Assembly: GCA_907165065.1 (NCBI GenBank)
Contig: OU015525.1
Span: 310,001 to 374,000 of the forward strand
Length of the DNA: 64,000 nucleotides
Reading direction: 5' to 3'
Source: Caprimulgus europaeus
Taxonomy: Eukaryota > Chordata > Aves > Caprimulgiformes > Caprimulgidae
Shown here: in pieces, positions 52,001 to 59,565 of the stretch
How the letters are laid out: each line of letters begins with the position of its first letter
Position numbering within the stretch: the first letter of the stretch is position 1
Notes under the pieces: model-generated
What the model was told of the DNA's origin: nothing
Seen by the model: only the letters and a program-made list of their open reading frames with translations
Databases searched by the model: none
Translations under genes and position numbers: made by a program

Positions 52001-55000
52001 TGCCCTCACCCCTGCCCTCACCCCTGCCCTCACCCCTGCCCATCCCTGCCCTCACCCCTGCACATCCCTGCCCATACATCCCTGCCCTCACCCCTGCACA
52101 TCCCTGCCCATACATCCCTGCCCTCACCCCTGCACATCCCTGCCCTCACCCCTGCCCTGACTCCTGCTCTCACCCCTGCACATCCCTGCCCTCACCCCTA
52201 CACATCCCTGCCCTCACCCCTGCCCTCACCCCTACACATCCCTGCCCTCACCCCTACACATCCCTGCCCTCACCCCTGCACATCCCTGCCCTCACCCCTG
52301 CACACCCCTGCCCTCACCCCTGCACACCCCTGCCCTCACCCCTGCACATCCCTGCCCTCACCCCTGCACATCCCTGCCCTCACCCCTGCCCTCACCCCTG
52401 CCCTCACCCCTGCCCACACCCCTGCCCACACCCCTGCCCACACCCCTGCCCTCATCCCTGCCCACACCCCTGCACATCCCTGCCCTCACCCCTGCACATC
52501 CCTGCCCTCACCCCTGCCCTCACCCCTGCCCTGACTCCTGCCCACACCCCTGCCCACACCCCTGCCCACACCCCTGCCCTCATCCCTGCCCTCACCCCTG
52601 CACATCCCTGCCCTCACCCCTGCACATCCCTGCCCTCACCCCTGCCCTCACCCCTGCCCACCCCTCATGCTCCCTTCCCCACCCCAGCACACATTTGCTC
52701 ACAGTTCCCTGCACAAACCTTTCCCCCTCCAATATTCCCCCACACAGTCCAGTTGGGGATCCCATCGTGAGCTTTCACGTGGCACAAAGACTCTTTCCTC
52801 CTTTTTCCCTCATCATTGTGCCCTTTTACAGGCTCTGGAGTGTTCCTGAGCCGTAAATCGACCTTTCAGAGCTCTCTGTGGTCCTGCTCAGATCTTGTTC
52901 CTGACCAGTAACTGCTAACGCAGGGTCCCCTCCCAGGGTGGGCAGGGGGCTTTTCCCAGGGGCGTAACCCTGCACTAATTAACACTCAATTCTACCTGCA
53001 CTAATTAACACTCAATTCTACCTGCACTAATTAACACTCAATTCTCCCTGCAGCGTTCCCAGGCAGCCAGCCACGGTCACAGGCTCTGCTGTGGCTCGTG
53101 GGAGCAGCTTTAGTTCTGAAGGGGATAACCGCACCGCTGCCCCCACGCCGTGCCCACGCCCCACGCAGGACCCCCCGGCGGCGCCCACGCCCCGCAGGAC
53201 CCCCCGGCGGCGCCCACGCCCCACACAGGACCCCCCCGGCGGCACCCACGCCCCACGCAGGACCCGCCCCGGGCGCCCACGCCCCACGCAGGACCCCCCG
53301 GCGGCGCCCACGCCCCACGCAGGACCCCCCTGCAGCGCCCACACCCCACGCCGTGCCCCCCAGAGGGCGCCCACGCTGTCCCCGCGCACAGACCCCGCAC
53401 AGACCCCGCACTCACGGCCGTACTCCGGCGGGAAGAAGTGCAGGTTCCGCAGCTCTTCCCTCTCGATCCTGATGGGGCTGCGCAGGTCGTCGGGGAGCGC
53501 TGTTGGGGGATGAGAAACGTTTCTGCACCAGAGCTCTCCTGAGCCGCGTCCCCGGGGCTGCGAGCACGGGCGGGCGCCCGGCGGCCGCGGGGGTTTCTGT
53601 GTCTGCTCCTGCCCGTGCTGACCACCTGCAGGGCACTCGCTTCCCCACCACACCCCTCTGCTCCCATGACAGGAGCAGCGATTCCCTGGGGGACAAAGGT
53701 CCCCCCCCCACGCCTGCAGAGCCCAGGACTCTCCTCCAAGCTGCAGAGCCTCATGGCTGAGAGGTGCCCAGGGCCCGCAGGGGAGGAAGGTCACAGAATC
53801 CCAGAATCCCAGCATGGCCTGGATTGGAAAAGCCCTTTGAGATCATCGAGTCCCACCATGAACCCAACACTGCCCAGTCCCCACTGACCCATGTCCCTCA
53901 GCACTGTGTCTACACGACTCTTCAGTCCCTCCAGGGATGGGGACTCCACCACTGCCCTGGGCAACCCCTTCCAATGCCTCAGAACCCTTTCAGCAAAGAA
54001 ATTCTTCCTCAAATCCCATCTCAACTTCCCAAGGTTGACCCAGGGATGGGAGTGATGTGGTGGGAGAGGTGGCAGAGGGACACTCACCATTTGCAAACAC
54101 CCTGTGCCAGACTGCCGGTCAGCGCCGATCCGGAAGCAGAGGGGCGAGAAGGCACGGAGCAGAGGACACAAACAGAAGAGAAGGTGACTCCAAGTCTTGC
54201 ACAGGTGATGCACAGGTGACCCCCTGAGGGACCCTGCAGCTCTTGCCTCTTCTGCCCAGCTGGAACCCCCTCAGCACACCACCCCACAAACCCTCCCCAT
54301 CCCTCAGTAGGCAGCTTCCTCCTGCTGACTCTTCTCATCAGCACCTGGAGCTTGCGAGGGCAGCACCTTCCTACCTGACCCAATCTTGATGAGCCCGTTG
54401 TGCTGGATGAAGATGGTGTCGCTGGTGAGGTTGCCATGGATGATGGGGGGCTCACAGGAGTGCAGGAAGCTGGGGAAGCACAGAGCTGCCCTGAGCACAC
54501 GACCTGCGCCCAGCCCGGTGGGAAGCAGGAGGGCAAACAGGGCGAGCGGTGCCCAGCTTACCTGAGAGCAGAGAGGATCTGAGTGCACCAGCGCTTCCAG
54601 GCCTAGAGCAGAGATCAGAGCTCTCCATCAGACCACACCAGGTCCTACCTATCACCCAGGGCAATCTGCCCTCCACTAGCCCCGCAGACACCGCTGCGCA
54701 GTGACGAGCCACACGCTGTCCCAGCAGCAACAGTCTCCTTTCCAACCCCTGTTCAAAGAACACCACCAAAGCTGAGGACTCATCCTTACTGGGAGATAGA
54801 ACCCCCCTGAGCCCCAACCATCAAAGCTGAGGACTCATCCTTACTGGGAGATAGAACCCCCCTGAGCCCCAACCATCAAAGCTGAGGACTCATCCTTACT
54901 GGGAGATAGAACCCCCCTGAGCCCCAAAACCCCGGTGGGAACAGGGACAGACACACCACAGAGGAGCAGAGCCAGCTACGGTTGTGGGGTCCACACATCT

Positions 55001-57660
55001 GGTTTTCTCGGTACAAACCAACAGTGAGCCTGAAGTCTGGCAGCACCTGAGCGCAGTGGTGGGATACTGAGCTCAAACTCCATGGCAGGGCTTGCAAGGG
55101 GAGGCACAGGGTCCCCTGAACGGTCACCCAGCTCCTCAGCCACGGTCACAGAATCCCAGACTGGTTTGGGCTGAAGGAGACTCTAAAGCTCATCCAGTCC
55201 CAACCCCCCTGCCATCAGCAGGGACACCTTCCACTAGACCAGGTTGCTCAAAGCCTCATCCAACCTGGCCAAGAACACTTCCAGGGAGGAGCAGCCACAG
55301 CTTCTCTGCCCAGCCTGGGCCAGGGTCTCACCACCCTCACACCAAACAATTTCTTCTTCATATCCCTGCAACACCATTAATCAGACCCAGAATGAGTGGG
55401 TTTGCAGATAAAACTGGTCCTTCAAACCGAGGAGTAACCTTGGGCCCTTGTTGAGGGTGGTGGAGATGCAGGTCTCCCAAAGCACGATGCAGCCCTGGGA
55501 GCAGTCAGCATCATGCAGCTGAACCTCACTGCAGCAGCTTCCAGCAGGTTCCCCACCCTCAGGGTGACACACAAAGGTTTAACCCATAAGCCTTAAATTA
55601 GAGTTGGCTTTTGAGTGAACTTCCCACCCTGTACCATGAAATGTGACCGTGAGATTCCTTCCCCAACCTGTGTCACATCAGCATGAAATGTGACTGTGAG
55701 ACTTTCCCTCCTCCAACCCAAAGCCACGTGCAGAACCAAACTGGGAGCTTCTGGGACACATCTCAGACCCTGGCCAGCCCCAGGACGTGCCCCTGTGCAG
55801 TGAACCCCACCCACCAGATGCTCCCGAGCCTTTCTGGCTGTGTGATTTGTGTGTTAGCTGGTACAAAAGCAGGACCCTCTCCCAGCGAGGATGGAGACCT
55901 CACCCACGAGTGGACACCCTGCACAGGGCTCCCCAGGTGCTGGGAAAGGTTCTCCAGAGCCTTCGCTGTGCCGGGGCTCCCCGGCTGACGCGGGTCTGGG
56001 TGATGATCGGTGTTTGGGCAATTGGTGATGGATCTCTCTGAGCCGCTCTGCTTCCTCTGTTCTGGTGATGCTGAGCTGCATCGCCCTGTTTAACTCTGTG
56101 CCCTGCTCATTCTTCTTTATCCCTGCTTTAAACTGGAGTGAAATCAGTTTGGTTTGTTGTCAAGTTGGTGTCTGTGTCCTTTTTGCTGACCCCATCAACT
56201 GGTAAAACACAGGGTCAGGTCCTGACAGCAGGAGCCCTTTCTGGGCTCTCCTGGGGAAGTTCTGCTCTTGCTCCAGCCCTCACCAAGATGCCATCTCCCT
56301 ACAGTGGAGGGTCCCTGGGTAACTCAGGGAGCAACCACACCTACTTGCCTTGTAAGAGACCAGAGACCCTCTCTGAGCACAGAGCTGCCCACTTCACCTG
56401 GGACACCCTCTGCGTGCCCCCAGGGAACCTACCCTGGCATTCATGGCCTTGTGGTTTTTCTTTGTTTTCTTCAGGAACTGTTTCAGGCTCCCTGAGGACA
56501 CGTACTCTGTGATGAAGATGACCTGGGAAGGAAGAGAGGTGTCAGCCCCCCAGCCCCCCGGCACAGCCAGCAGCACGCAGCCCACGTCGGCATCGCGCGC
56601 GGGTGAGAGCCGGCTGCTGGCAGCAGGGTCCCGGGGAAGGAAGGGGAGTTTGGGGGAGCAGGGTGAGGAGCAGGGCTGGGACCCCACCTGGCTCCCACTG
56701 GCATCCCTCCCCCAGCCTGGGGACCCCCAGACACTTTGTGTCCCTGAGTCCTCCCTACCCGTGCCTTTGAGTCCTTCACATCCAGCCAGTATTTGTGAAG
56801 CTTGACGATGTTGGGGTGATCCACGAGCACCAGCTGCTCAAACATGGTCTTGATCTTTTCCTGTGGGCAGAGAGGAGACAGGTGAGGCAGCAGGTCCTGG
56901 GACGTGGCAGGACACCTCTGAGAGTGAGGGAACTCTGCTTTTCCTGGAGAAAAGGAGGCTGAGAGGAGACCTTCTCGCCCTGAAAGGAGGGTGGAGAGAG
57001 GTGGGGGTGGGTCTGTTCAACCAAGGAACAAGAGACAGGACAAGAGGAATTGGCCTCAAGTTGCACCAGGGGAGGTTTAGATGGGATCTGGGGAGAAACT
57101 GCTTCACCAAAAGGGTGGTCAAGCATTGGAACAGGCTGCCCAGGGAGGTGGTGGAGTCACCTTCCCTGGTGGGATTTAAAAGGTGGGCACACAAGGTGCT
57201 GAGGGACATGGGTTAGAGGTGGAGTTGGCAGTGTTGGGTTCATGGTTGAACTTGATGATCTTAAAGGTCTTTTGAACCTGGGGCTGGGGAGCAGGCTGTG
57301 GCAGCAGTCACAGGGAAAGCTGGTTTTGGGGTGCCCAGGACACATGGAGCTGTCTTTCTGAGACAGGAGCCAAGGGAAAGCACAGTGCCATGAAGACAGG
57401 AGCACAGCGTGACTGCTGCCCAAGCTCTGCTGCTGCCCACCACCAGCAGGGATCGGTGCTGCCGCCCACGAAGGGGCGGAGGACGATCTCAGGGGGGGTG
57501 GGCACGGTCCCCAACCCCACCAAGGGGGGATGCTCACCTCATGTGCTTTGAAGGCCTTCTTGTCGGTGAAGAGCAGCTCGTTCCACACCACCTCCACGCC
57601 CTCCTCCGTGTCCATGGCGAGGAAGGTGCTCTGGATGCCCGGCATGTTCCCCTGGTTCAC
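40016..57660 (-). CDS. NRBP2: NRBP2, nuclear receptor binding protein 2 (pseudokinase), lacking exon 1
   Basis: Seventeen minus-strand coding exons: 57660-57538, 56860-56759, 56522-56433, 54602-54562, 54469-54375, 54111-54088, 53499-53416, 51462-51407, 50844-50749, 48549-48417, 48183-48081, 47936-47886, 47528-47393, 44408-44355, 43845-43782, 42883-42828, 40084-40016. Every junction is GT-AG and in phase; together 1,377 nt = 458 codons plus TGA, equal to residues 44-501 of the human protein as I recall it. The N-terminal exon is not visible and must lie right of 64000. NRBP2 is a catalytically dead kinase-like protein. The usual ATP-binding lysine region reads VVWNEL, HRD is replaced by HGN in IIHGNLTSD, and DFG by IGS in IKIGS. 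A downstream helical region ([16 protein letters not shown]) and the C-terminal domain follow. NRBP1 is excluded by closer wording to NRBP2 and by the PUF60 neighbour. Confidence 0.96.
40241..40392. repeat. AT-only palindrome-rich tandem repeat, 59-63-bp period
   Basis: About 2.4 copies. The block AATTATAATTATTTAACTAA starts at 40241 and recurs at about 40300 and, with one change, about 40363. Each unit contains the near-palindrome TTAACTAATAATTAGTTAA and a second complementary pair (ATTTTGTTATAACAAAAT). Confidence 0.93.
41880..42487 (+). mobile_element. CR1 LINE 3' fragment with tail
   Basis: Sense copy of about 608 bp, reaching into the ORF2 C-terminus (gtgggcagcagggccaggga) and ending in CCATGATTCTATGATTGTATG. 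A 15-bp tandem array begins about 13 bp after the tail. Confidence 0.93.
42501..42624. repeat. 15-bp tandem repeat, 8 copies
   Basis: Eight near-perfect copies of ACAAGAACAGCCCAC directly after a CR1 tail. It has no length class other than 15 bp, so frames stay open on both strands. Confidence 0.97.
42828..42883 (-). CDS. NRBP2: NRBP2 exon 17
   Basis: 56 nt, (T)[18 protein letters not shown]. Acceptor CTCTGCAG, donor GTAAGC. Confidence 0.95.
42884..43781 (-). other. NRBP2 intron 16
   Basis: 0.9-kb intron with one short CR1 fragment (43519-43585); otherwise unique. Confidence 0.7.
43519..43585 (-). mobile_element. CR1 LINE internal 3' fragment
   Basis: About 67 bp, 'gaacacttccagggaggagc' to 'gggccagggtctcaccacgc', identical in wording to the same block in the copies at 49391, 55146 and 61537. 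Both ends of the usual CR1 unit are missing. Confidence 0.8.
43782..43845 (-). CDS. NRBP2: NRBP2 exon 16
   Basis: 64 nt, [20 protein letters not shown] plus P and one base of Thr. Acceptor TTCTGCAG, donor GTAGGT. Confidence 0.95.
43914..43995. repeat. 41-bp direct repeat, 2 copies
   Basis: Two adjacent copies beginning CACCAGTTTCTCCATA and ending GCTGACTCTCCCA, differing at about one base, in NRBP2 intron 15. Confidence 0.92.
44355..44408 (-). CDS. NRBP2: NRBP2 exon 15
   Basis: 54 nt, [18 protein letters not shown]. Acceptor CTTCTAG, donor GTAAGT. Confidence 0.95.
45028..45270 (-). mobile_element. CR1 LINE 3' fragment (old)
   Basis: Diverged minus-strand copy beginning 'gatcaaagaattgtttaggt' and continuing through 'gaacacctccaaggagaccc'. 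Confidence 0.7.
45953..46145 (+). mobile_element. CR1 LINE internal fragment
   Basis: Sense fragment with 'tgggtgcccaaaacaagaca' and 'ttcttcagcctggagaaggg', truncated before the 3' UTR. Confidence 0.75.
46355..46646 (+). mobile_element. CR1 LINE 3' fragment
   Basis: Sense copy from 'ctgttcaaccaaggagcaag' to the degraded tail 'gggtgactctgtggttcagt'. Same subgroup as the 22358 copy. Confidence 0.92.
46853..47200 (-). mobile_element. CR1 LINE 3' fragment
   Basis: Minus-strand copy beginning 'gatcacagaatcccagactg', then 'ccagcccaacccccctgcca' and the 'gatggagactccacaccctc' block. A different subgroup from its neighbours. Confidence 0.85.
47393..47528 (-). CDS. NRBP2: NRBP2 exon 14
   Basis: 136 nt, (R)[19 protein letters not shown] to EPFDVETRK; includes the conserved [11 protein letters not shown] segment. 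Acceptor TGTGCCAG, donor GTAAGG. Confidence 0.96.
47886..47936 (-). CDS. NRBP2: NRBP2 exon 13
   Basis: 51 nt, (R)[16 protein letters not shown] plus two bases of Arg. Acceptor CACCCAG, donor GTGGGT. Confidence 0.95.
48081..48183 (-). CDS. NRBP2: NRBP2 exon 12
   Basis: 103 nt, (Y)[19 protein letters not shown] to REGRPGAQW plus two bases of Arg. Acceptor CTCTAG, donor GTGAGG. Found by similarity, without an initiating ATG or long ORF of its own. Confidence 0.93.
48300..48397. repeat. 23-bp tandem repeat, ~4 copies
   Basis: Four copies of the core GGGGCAGGGATGGGAGCTC plus AGGT or GGGT, 20 bp downstream of the NRBP2 exon 11 donor in the transcript. Confidence 0.93.
48417..48549 (-). CDS. NRBP2: NRBP2 exon 11
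   Basis: 133 nt, [19 protein letters not shown] to [10 protein letters not shown] plus one base of Tyr. End of the kinase-like C-lobe (the DPxxRPT-like NPDKRPT). Of two possible donors, GTGAGC after ...CAGT keeps the frame. Confidence 0.95.
48664..49070. repeat. ~45-bp minisatellite, 9 copies
   Basis: Nine tandem units, each with GAGGCAGGAGTCCTGCTGGG, GGTGATGCTGGGATCCCACC and a short junction; two variants carry GTGGTG in place of GGGGTG, and some carry an extra GCAG. Since 45 is a multiple of three, two long open frames arise on minus; they are not genes. Confidence 0.95.
49391..49618 (-). mobile_element. CR1 LINE 3' fragment
   Basis: Minus-strand copy from 'agaggatcccagactggttt' through 'gaacacttccagggg' to 'ttcctcacatctcaggg'. 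Confidence 0.9.
50051..50688 (+). mobile_element. CR1 LINE 3' fragment, ~640 bp
   Basis: Sense copy extending from the ORF2 C-terminal region (translated [20 protein letters not shown]) to the tail 'aatgatgggattctgtgacc'. Frames are broken relative to an intact ORF2. Confidence 0.94.
50749..50844 (-). CDS. NRBP2: NRBP2 exon 10
   Basis: 96 nt, phase 0, [19 protein letters not shown] to [10 protein letters not shown]-lobe. Acceptor CCCCAG, donor GTGAGT. Confidence 0.96.
51407..51462 (-). CDS. NRBP2: NRBP2 exon 9
   Basis: 56 nt, (Q)[18 protein letters not shown]; the kinase F-helix region (human [19 protein letters not shown]). Acceptor TTTGCAG, donor GTACGG. Confidence 0.95.
51571..52665. repeat. 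C-rich CCCTGCCCTCACCCCTGCA minisatellite, 1.1 kb
   Basis: Tandem 10-11- and 22-bp units of CATCCCTGCCCTCACCCCTG with CATA, CTACA and GACTCC variants. A distinctive block beginning CCCTGACTCCTGCTCTCACC occurs near 51843 and again near 52152, about 309 bp apart, with matching downstream variants, showing a longer duplication inside the array. On the transcribed strand it reads as G triplets and repeated GGGGTGAGGG. Confidence 0.95.
52970..53046. repeat. 26-bp tandem repeat, 3 copies
   Basis: Three copies of CTGCACTAATTAACACTCAA plus TTCTAC, the last slightly altered (TTCTCC). AT-rich, in contrast to the GC-rich repeats on both sides. Confidence 0.95.
53141..53365. repeat. ~33-bp very GC-rich minisatellite, ~6 copies
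   Basis: Units of CGCCCACGCCCCACGCAGGA plus CCCCCCGGCGG, ending about 50 bp from the donor of NRBP2 exon 8. Repeated CpG sites. Open frames on both strands are by-products. Confidence 0.93.
53416..53499 (-). CDS. NRBP2: NRBP2 exon 8
   Basis: 84 nt, [19 protein letters not shown] to FFPPEYG plus one base of Gln. Acceptor CCAACAG, donor GTGAGT. Directly followed, in transcript order, by the GC-rich repeat at 53141-53365. Confidence 0.95.
53790..54030 (-). mobile_element. CR1 LINE 3' fragment beside the NRBP2 microexon
   Basis: Minus-strand copy from 'gtcacagaatcccagaatcc' to 'aaatcccatctcaacttccc', inside the 0.6-kb intron 7 and 57 bp from the 24-nt microexon. Confidence 0.93.
54088..54111 (-). 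CDS. NRBP2: NRBP2 exon 7 (24-nt microexon)
   Basis: Encodes (G)V-W-H-R-V-F-A-N with split codons at both ends (G|TC ... AAT G|CG). Acceptor GACCGGCAG, donor GTGAGT. Needed to join IKIGS to [10 protein letters not shown] in frame, as in the human VWHRIFSN segment. A CR1 copy ends about 57 bp downstream in the next intron. Confidence 0.92.
54375..54469 (-). CDS. NRBP2: NRBP2 exon 6 (HGN motif)
   Basis: 95 nt, [17 protein letters not shown] to NGLIKIGS plus one base. It carries the pseudokinase signatures: HGN in place of the catalytic HRD and IGS in place of DFG. Acceptor TTCCCCAG, donor GTAGGA. Confidence 0.96.
54562..54602 (-). CDS. NRBP2: NRBP2 exon 5 (41 nt)
   Basis: Encodes [13 protein letters not shown] plus the first two bases of a Ser codon (AG). 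Acceptor CTCTAG, donor GTAAGC. It falls below ordinary ORF length cut-offs and was placed by protein similarity and phase. Confidence 0.94.
54768..54927. repeat. 55-bp tandem repeat, 3 copies, near-perfect
   Basis: Copies start at 54768, 54823 and 54878 with AAAGCTGAGGACTCATCCTT and end CCCCCCTGAGCCCCAA. The identity between copies is almost complete, so the triplication is recent. Confidence 0.96.
55146..55365 (-). mobile_element. CR1 LINE 3' fragment
   Basis: Minus-strand copy from 'gtcacagaatcccagactgg' to 'aaacaatttcttcttcatat'. Confidence 0.9.
56433..56522 (-). CDS. NRBP2: NRBP2 exon 4
   Basis: 90 nt, phase 0, 30 residues from [17 protein letters not shown] to NHKAMNAR; beta-5, hinge and the lysine-rich KKTKKNHK segment. 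Donor GTAGGT. Confidence 0.96.
56759..56860 (-). CDS. NRBP2: NRBP2 exon 3
   Basis: 102 nt, phase 0, 34 residues: [20 protein letters not shown], then [14 protein letters not shown]. It corresponds to the C-helix and beta-4 of the N-lobe. Acceptor GCCCACAG, donor GTAGGG. Confidence 0.96.
56920..57282 (+). mobile_element. CR1 LINE 3' fragment
   Basis: Sense copy from 'ctgagagtgagggaactctg' to 'cttaaaggtcttttgaacct', in NRBP2 intron 2. Degraded tail. Confidence 0.9.
57538..57660 (-). CDS. NRBP2: NRBP2 exon 2
   Basis: 123 nt, phase 0, 41 residues from [17 protein letters not shown] to [10 protein letters not shown]. Start of the kinase-like N-lobe. The position of the ATP-binding lysine reads VVWNEL, without the VAIK lysine. 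Acceptor CTCGCAG, donor GTGAGC. Confidence 0.96.
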
Positions 57661-58959
57661 CTGCGAGGCAGAGGACGGTGTGAGACCCCTGTCCATGGCT
57701 CCCACCCCACCAGCAGCCCCACGCAGAGGAGGGTGATGCACAGAGGTGGGCAGTGGCTGCTACAGCTCCTGCCAAGGACTCCAGCCCGCAGGAGGCTCTG
57801 GCCAGGACACGGTGAGTGGAGCAAACCCCAGCTCCTCGGTTCTGCCCGCCTGGGAGCGGAGGCACCGCAGCAGCGGCACCGGTTCCCCAGGACACGAGGG
57901 CACAGGAGGGAGCCAGCGATTCGGAGCAGTCCCTGTGCCAGCCTCTCCCGACTCTGCCAGCCCAGTGAGAAGCTGGTGGTGACAGCCATGCAGATGGGGA
58001 CCCCCACATGGACCCCACTCCCCAGCAGCCATGGGGGATCAACCCACACCCATGGCTGATGGTCACAGTCACGTTGGACAGGGCAATTTAGAAGGTCCAG
58101 ACAAACCAAAGCCATGACATCATCTCTTTAACATCCTGGGGAGACTGGGGGCAAGCCCCCACACCCTGGGGTCTGTCTGATGAGTTCCCATCCCACAGAG
58201 CTCCATCCTAGGACCTCATGGAGAGCAGCTCTGCAGACATCACCTCCACAGGCCACGTCCAGCATGGACCCAGCTGCCACAGCCCCACCTCTGCCGATCC
58301 TGCCTTGAGGACCAGACCGCTGATCCAGGCTCCAGCCCAGGTACAACCTGCTCCAAAGGCACCTGGATCTGACAGGGGCTCAGCAGCACAGCGACACCCC
58401 TGCCCAGGACAGGGGGTCCTGGATCCCTGGGCTCTGCCCTCACTCTCCCCTGGCAAAAGCATCCCCGCACGGGAGCCGGGGCCGTGTCCGCGGCAGCCCC
58501 GGCAGGACCCCGCTCCCCTCTGCCACGGGGCATGGCCAGCACCGAGCTGCTGGGGCCAGATGAAAAGCTGGATTGTTCTGCTGCTCTCAGGGGCTGGGAC
58601 ACATCCTCCTGCTGCGGGGCTGGGGCCGTGGGGCAGCTGCGGGCGCAGGCGCGGGGACGCGGCAGCCCCAGCTCGTTGGCAGGGGGCAGCCGGGCAGCGC
58701 GTGGCCCAGTTCCTGCTGCGGGCACACAAAGCACCTCTGTGACTTGTTCTCTCGGCTCTCAGGCTCCACGTGCTCTGCACAAAGCCCAGCACAGCCCTCA
58801 GCGAGGAGGACAGCTGGCCTCGCTGACCCACAGCCTTCCCAGCGAGTCCCAGCAGCCTCCCAGTGCTCCCAGTGCAAACACAGCCGGGACTGGAGTAGCC
58901 AACAAGGGCACTGCTGGGGGAGCAGCTGCTGGGGGCGGTGGGGAGATGACACAGAAGCA

Positions 58960-59565
58960 CACAGAATCACCCAGATTGGAAAAGACCTTAAAGATCATCA
59001 AATCCAACGGCTCAGCCCTCACCTGGAGGAGCTGGTTCAGAGCAGCTGCTGTGAACCCCATCCCAGAGCTGCCCAGATTGGAAAAGCCCTTTAAGCTCAT
59101 CAAGTCCCACCATGAACCCAACACTGACCAGTCCCCACTGACCCATGTCCCTCAGCACTGTGTCTACACGACTCTTCAATCCCTCCAGGGATGGGGACTC
59201 CACCACTGCCCTGGGCAACCCCTTCCAATGCCTCAGAACCCTTTCAGCAAAGAAATTCTCCCTCACATCCCATCTCAACTGCCCTGGCCACAACTGGAGC
59301 CCATTTCCTCTTGTCCTGTCCCTTGCTCCTTGGTGGAACAGACCCACCCCCACCTCTCTGCACCCTCCTGTCAGGGAGTTGGACAGAGCCAGAAGGTCTC
59401 CCCTCAGCCTCCTTCTCTCCAGGCTCAGCACCCCCAGTTCCCTCAGCCGGGAACTCAGCACACTTGTGCTCCAGACCCTTCCCCAGCTCCGTGCCCTTCT
59501 CTGGACACGCTCCAGCACCTCCAGGTCCTTCTTGGACTCAGGGGCCCAACACTCGACCAGGCTCT
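58960..59565 (-). mobile_element. Two adjacent CR1 LINE 3' fragments
   Basis: A short tail (58960-59018, 'cacagaatcacccagattgg') is followed by a longer copy (about 59071-59565) that itself begins 'gcccagattggaaaagccct'. Both are on minus. The pattern suggests one CR1 inserted next to, or into, an older one. Confidence 0.88.

Larger units (their letters stand above)
51463..53415 (-). other. NRBP2 intron 8
   Basis: 1.95-kb intron, over two thirds tandem repeats: 51571-52665, 52970-53046 and 53141-53365. 52666-52969 is unique sequence without visible features. Confidence 0.8.
54603..56432 (-). other. NRBP2 intron 4
   Basis: 1.8-kb intron with a 55-bp triplicate repeat (54768-54927) and a CR1 (55146-55365). 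55366-56432 has no feature that I can support. Confidence 0.7.
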
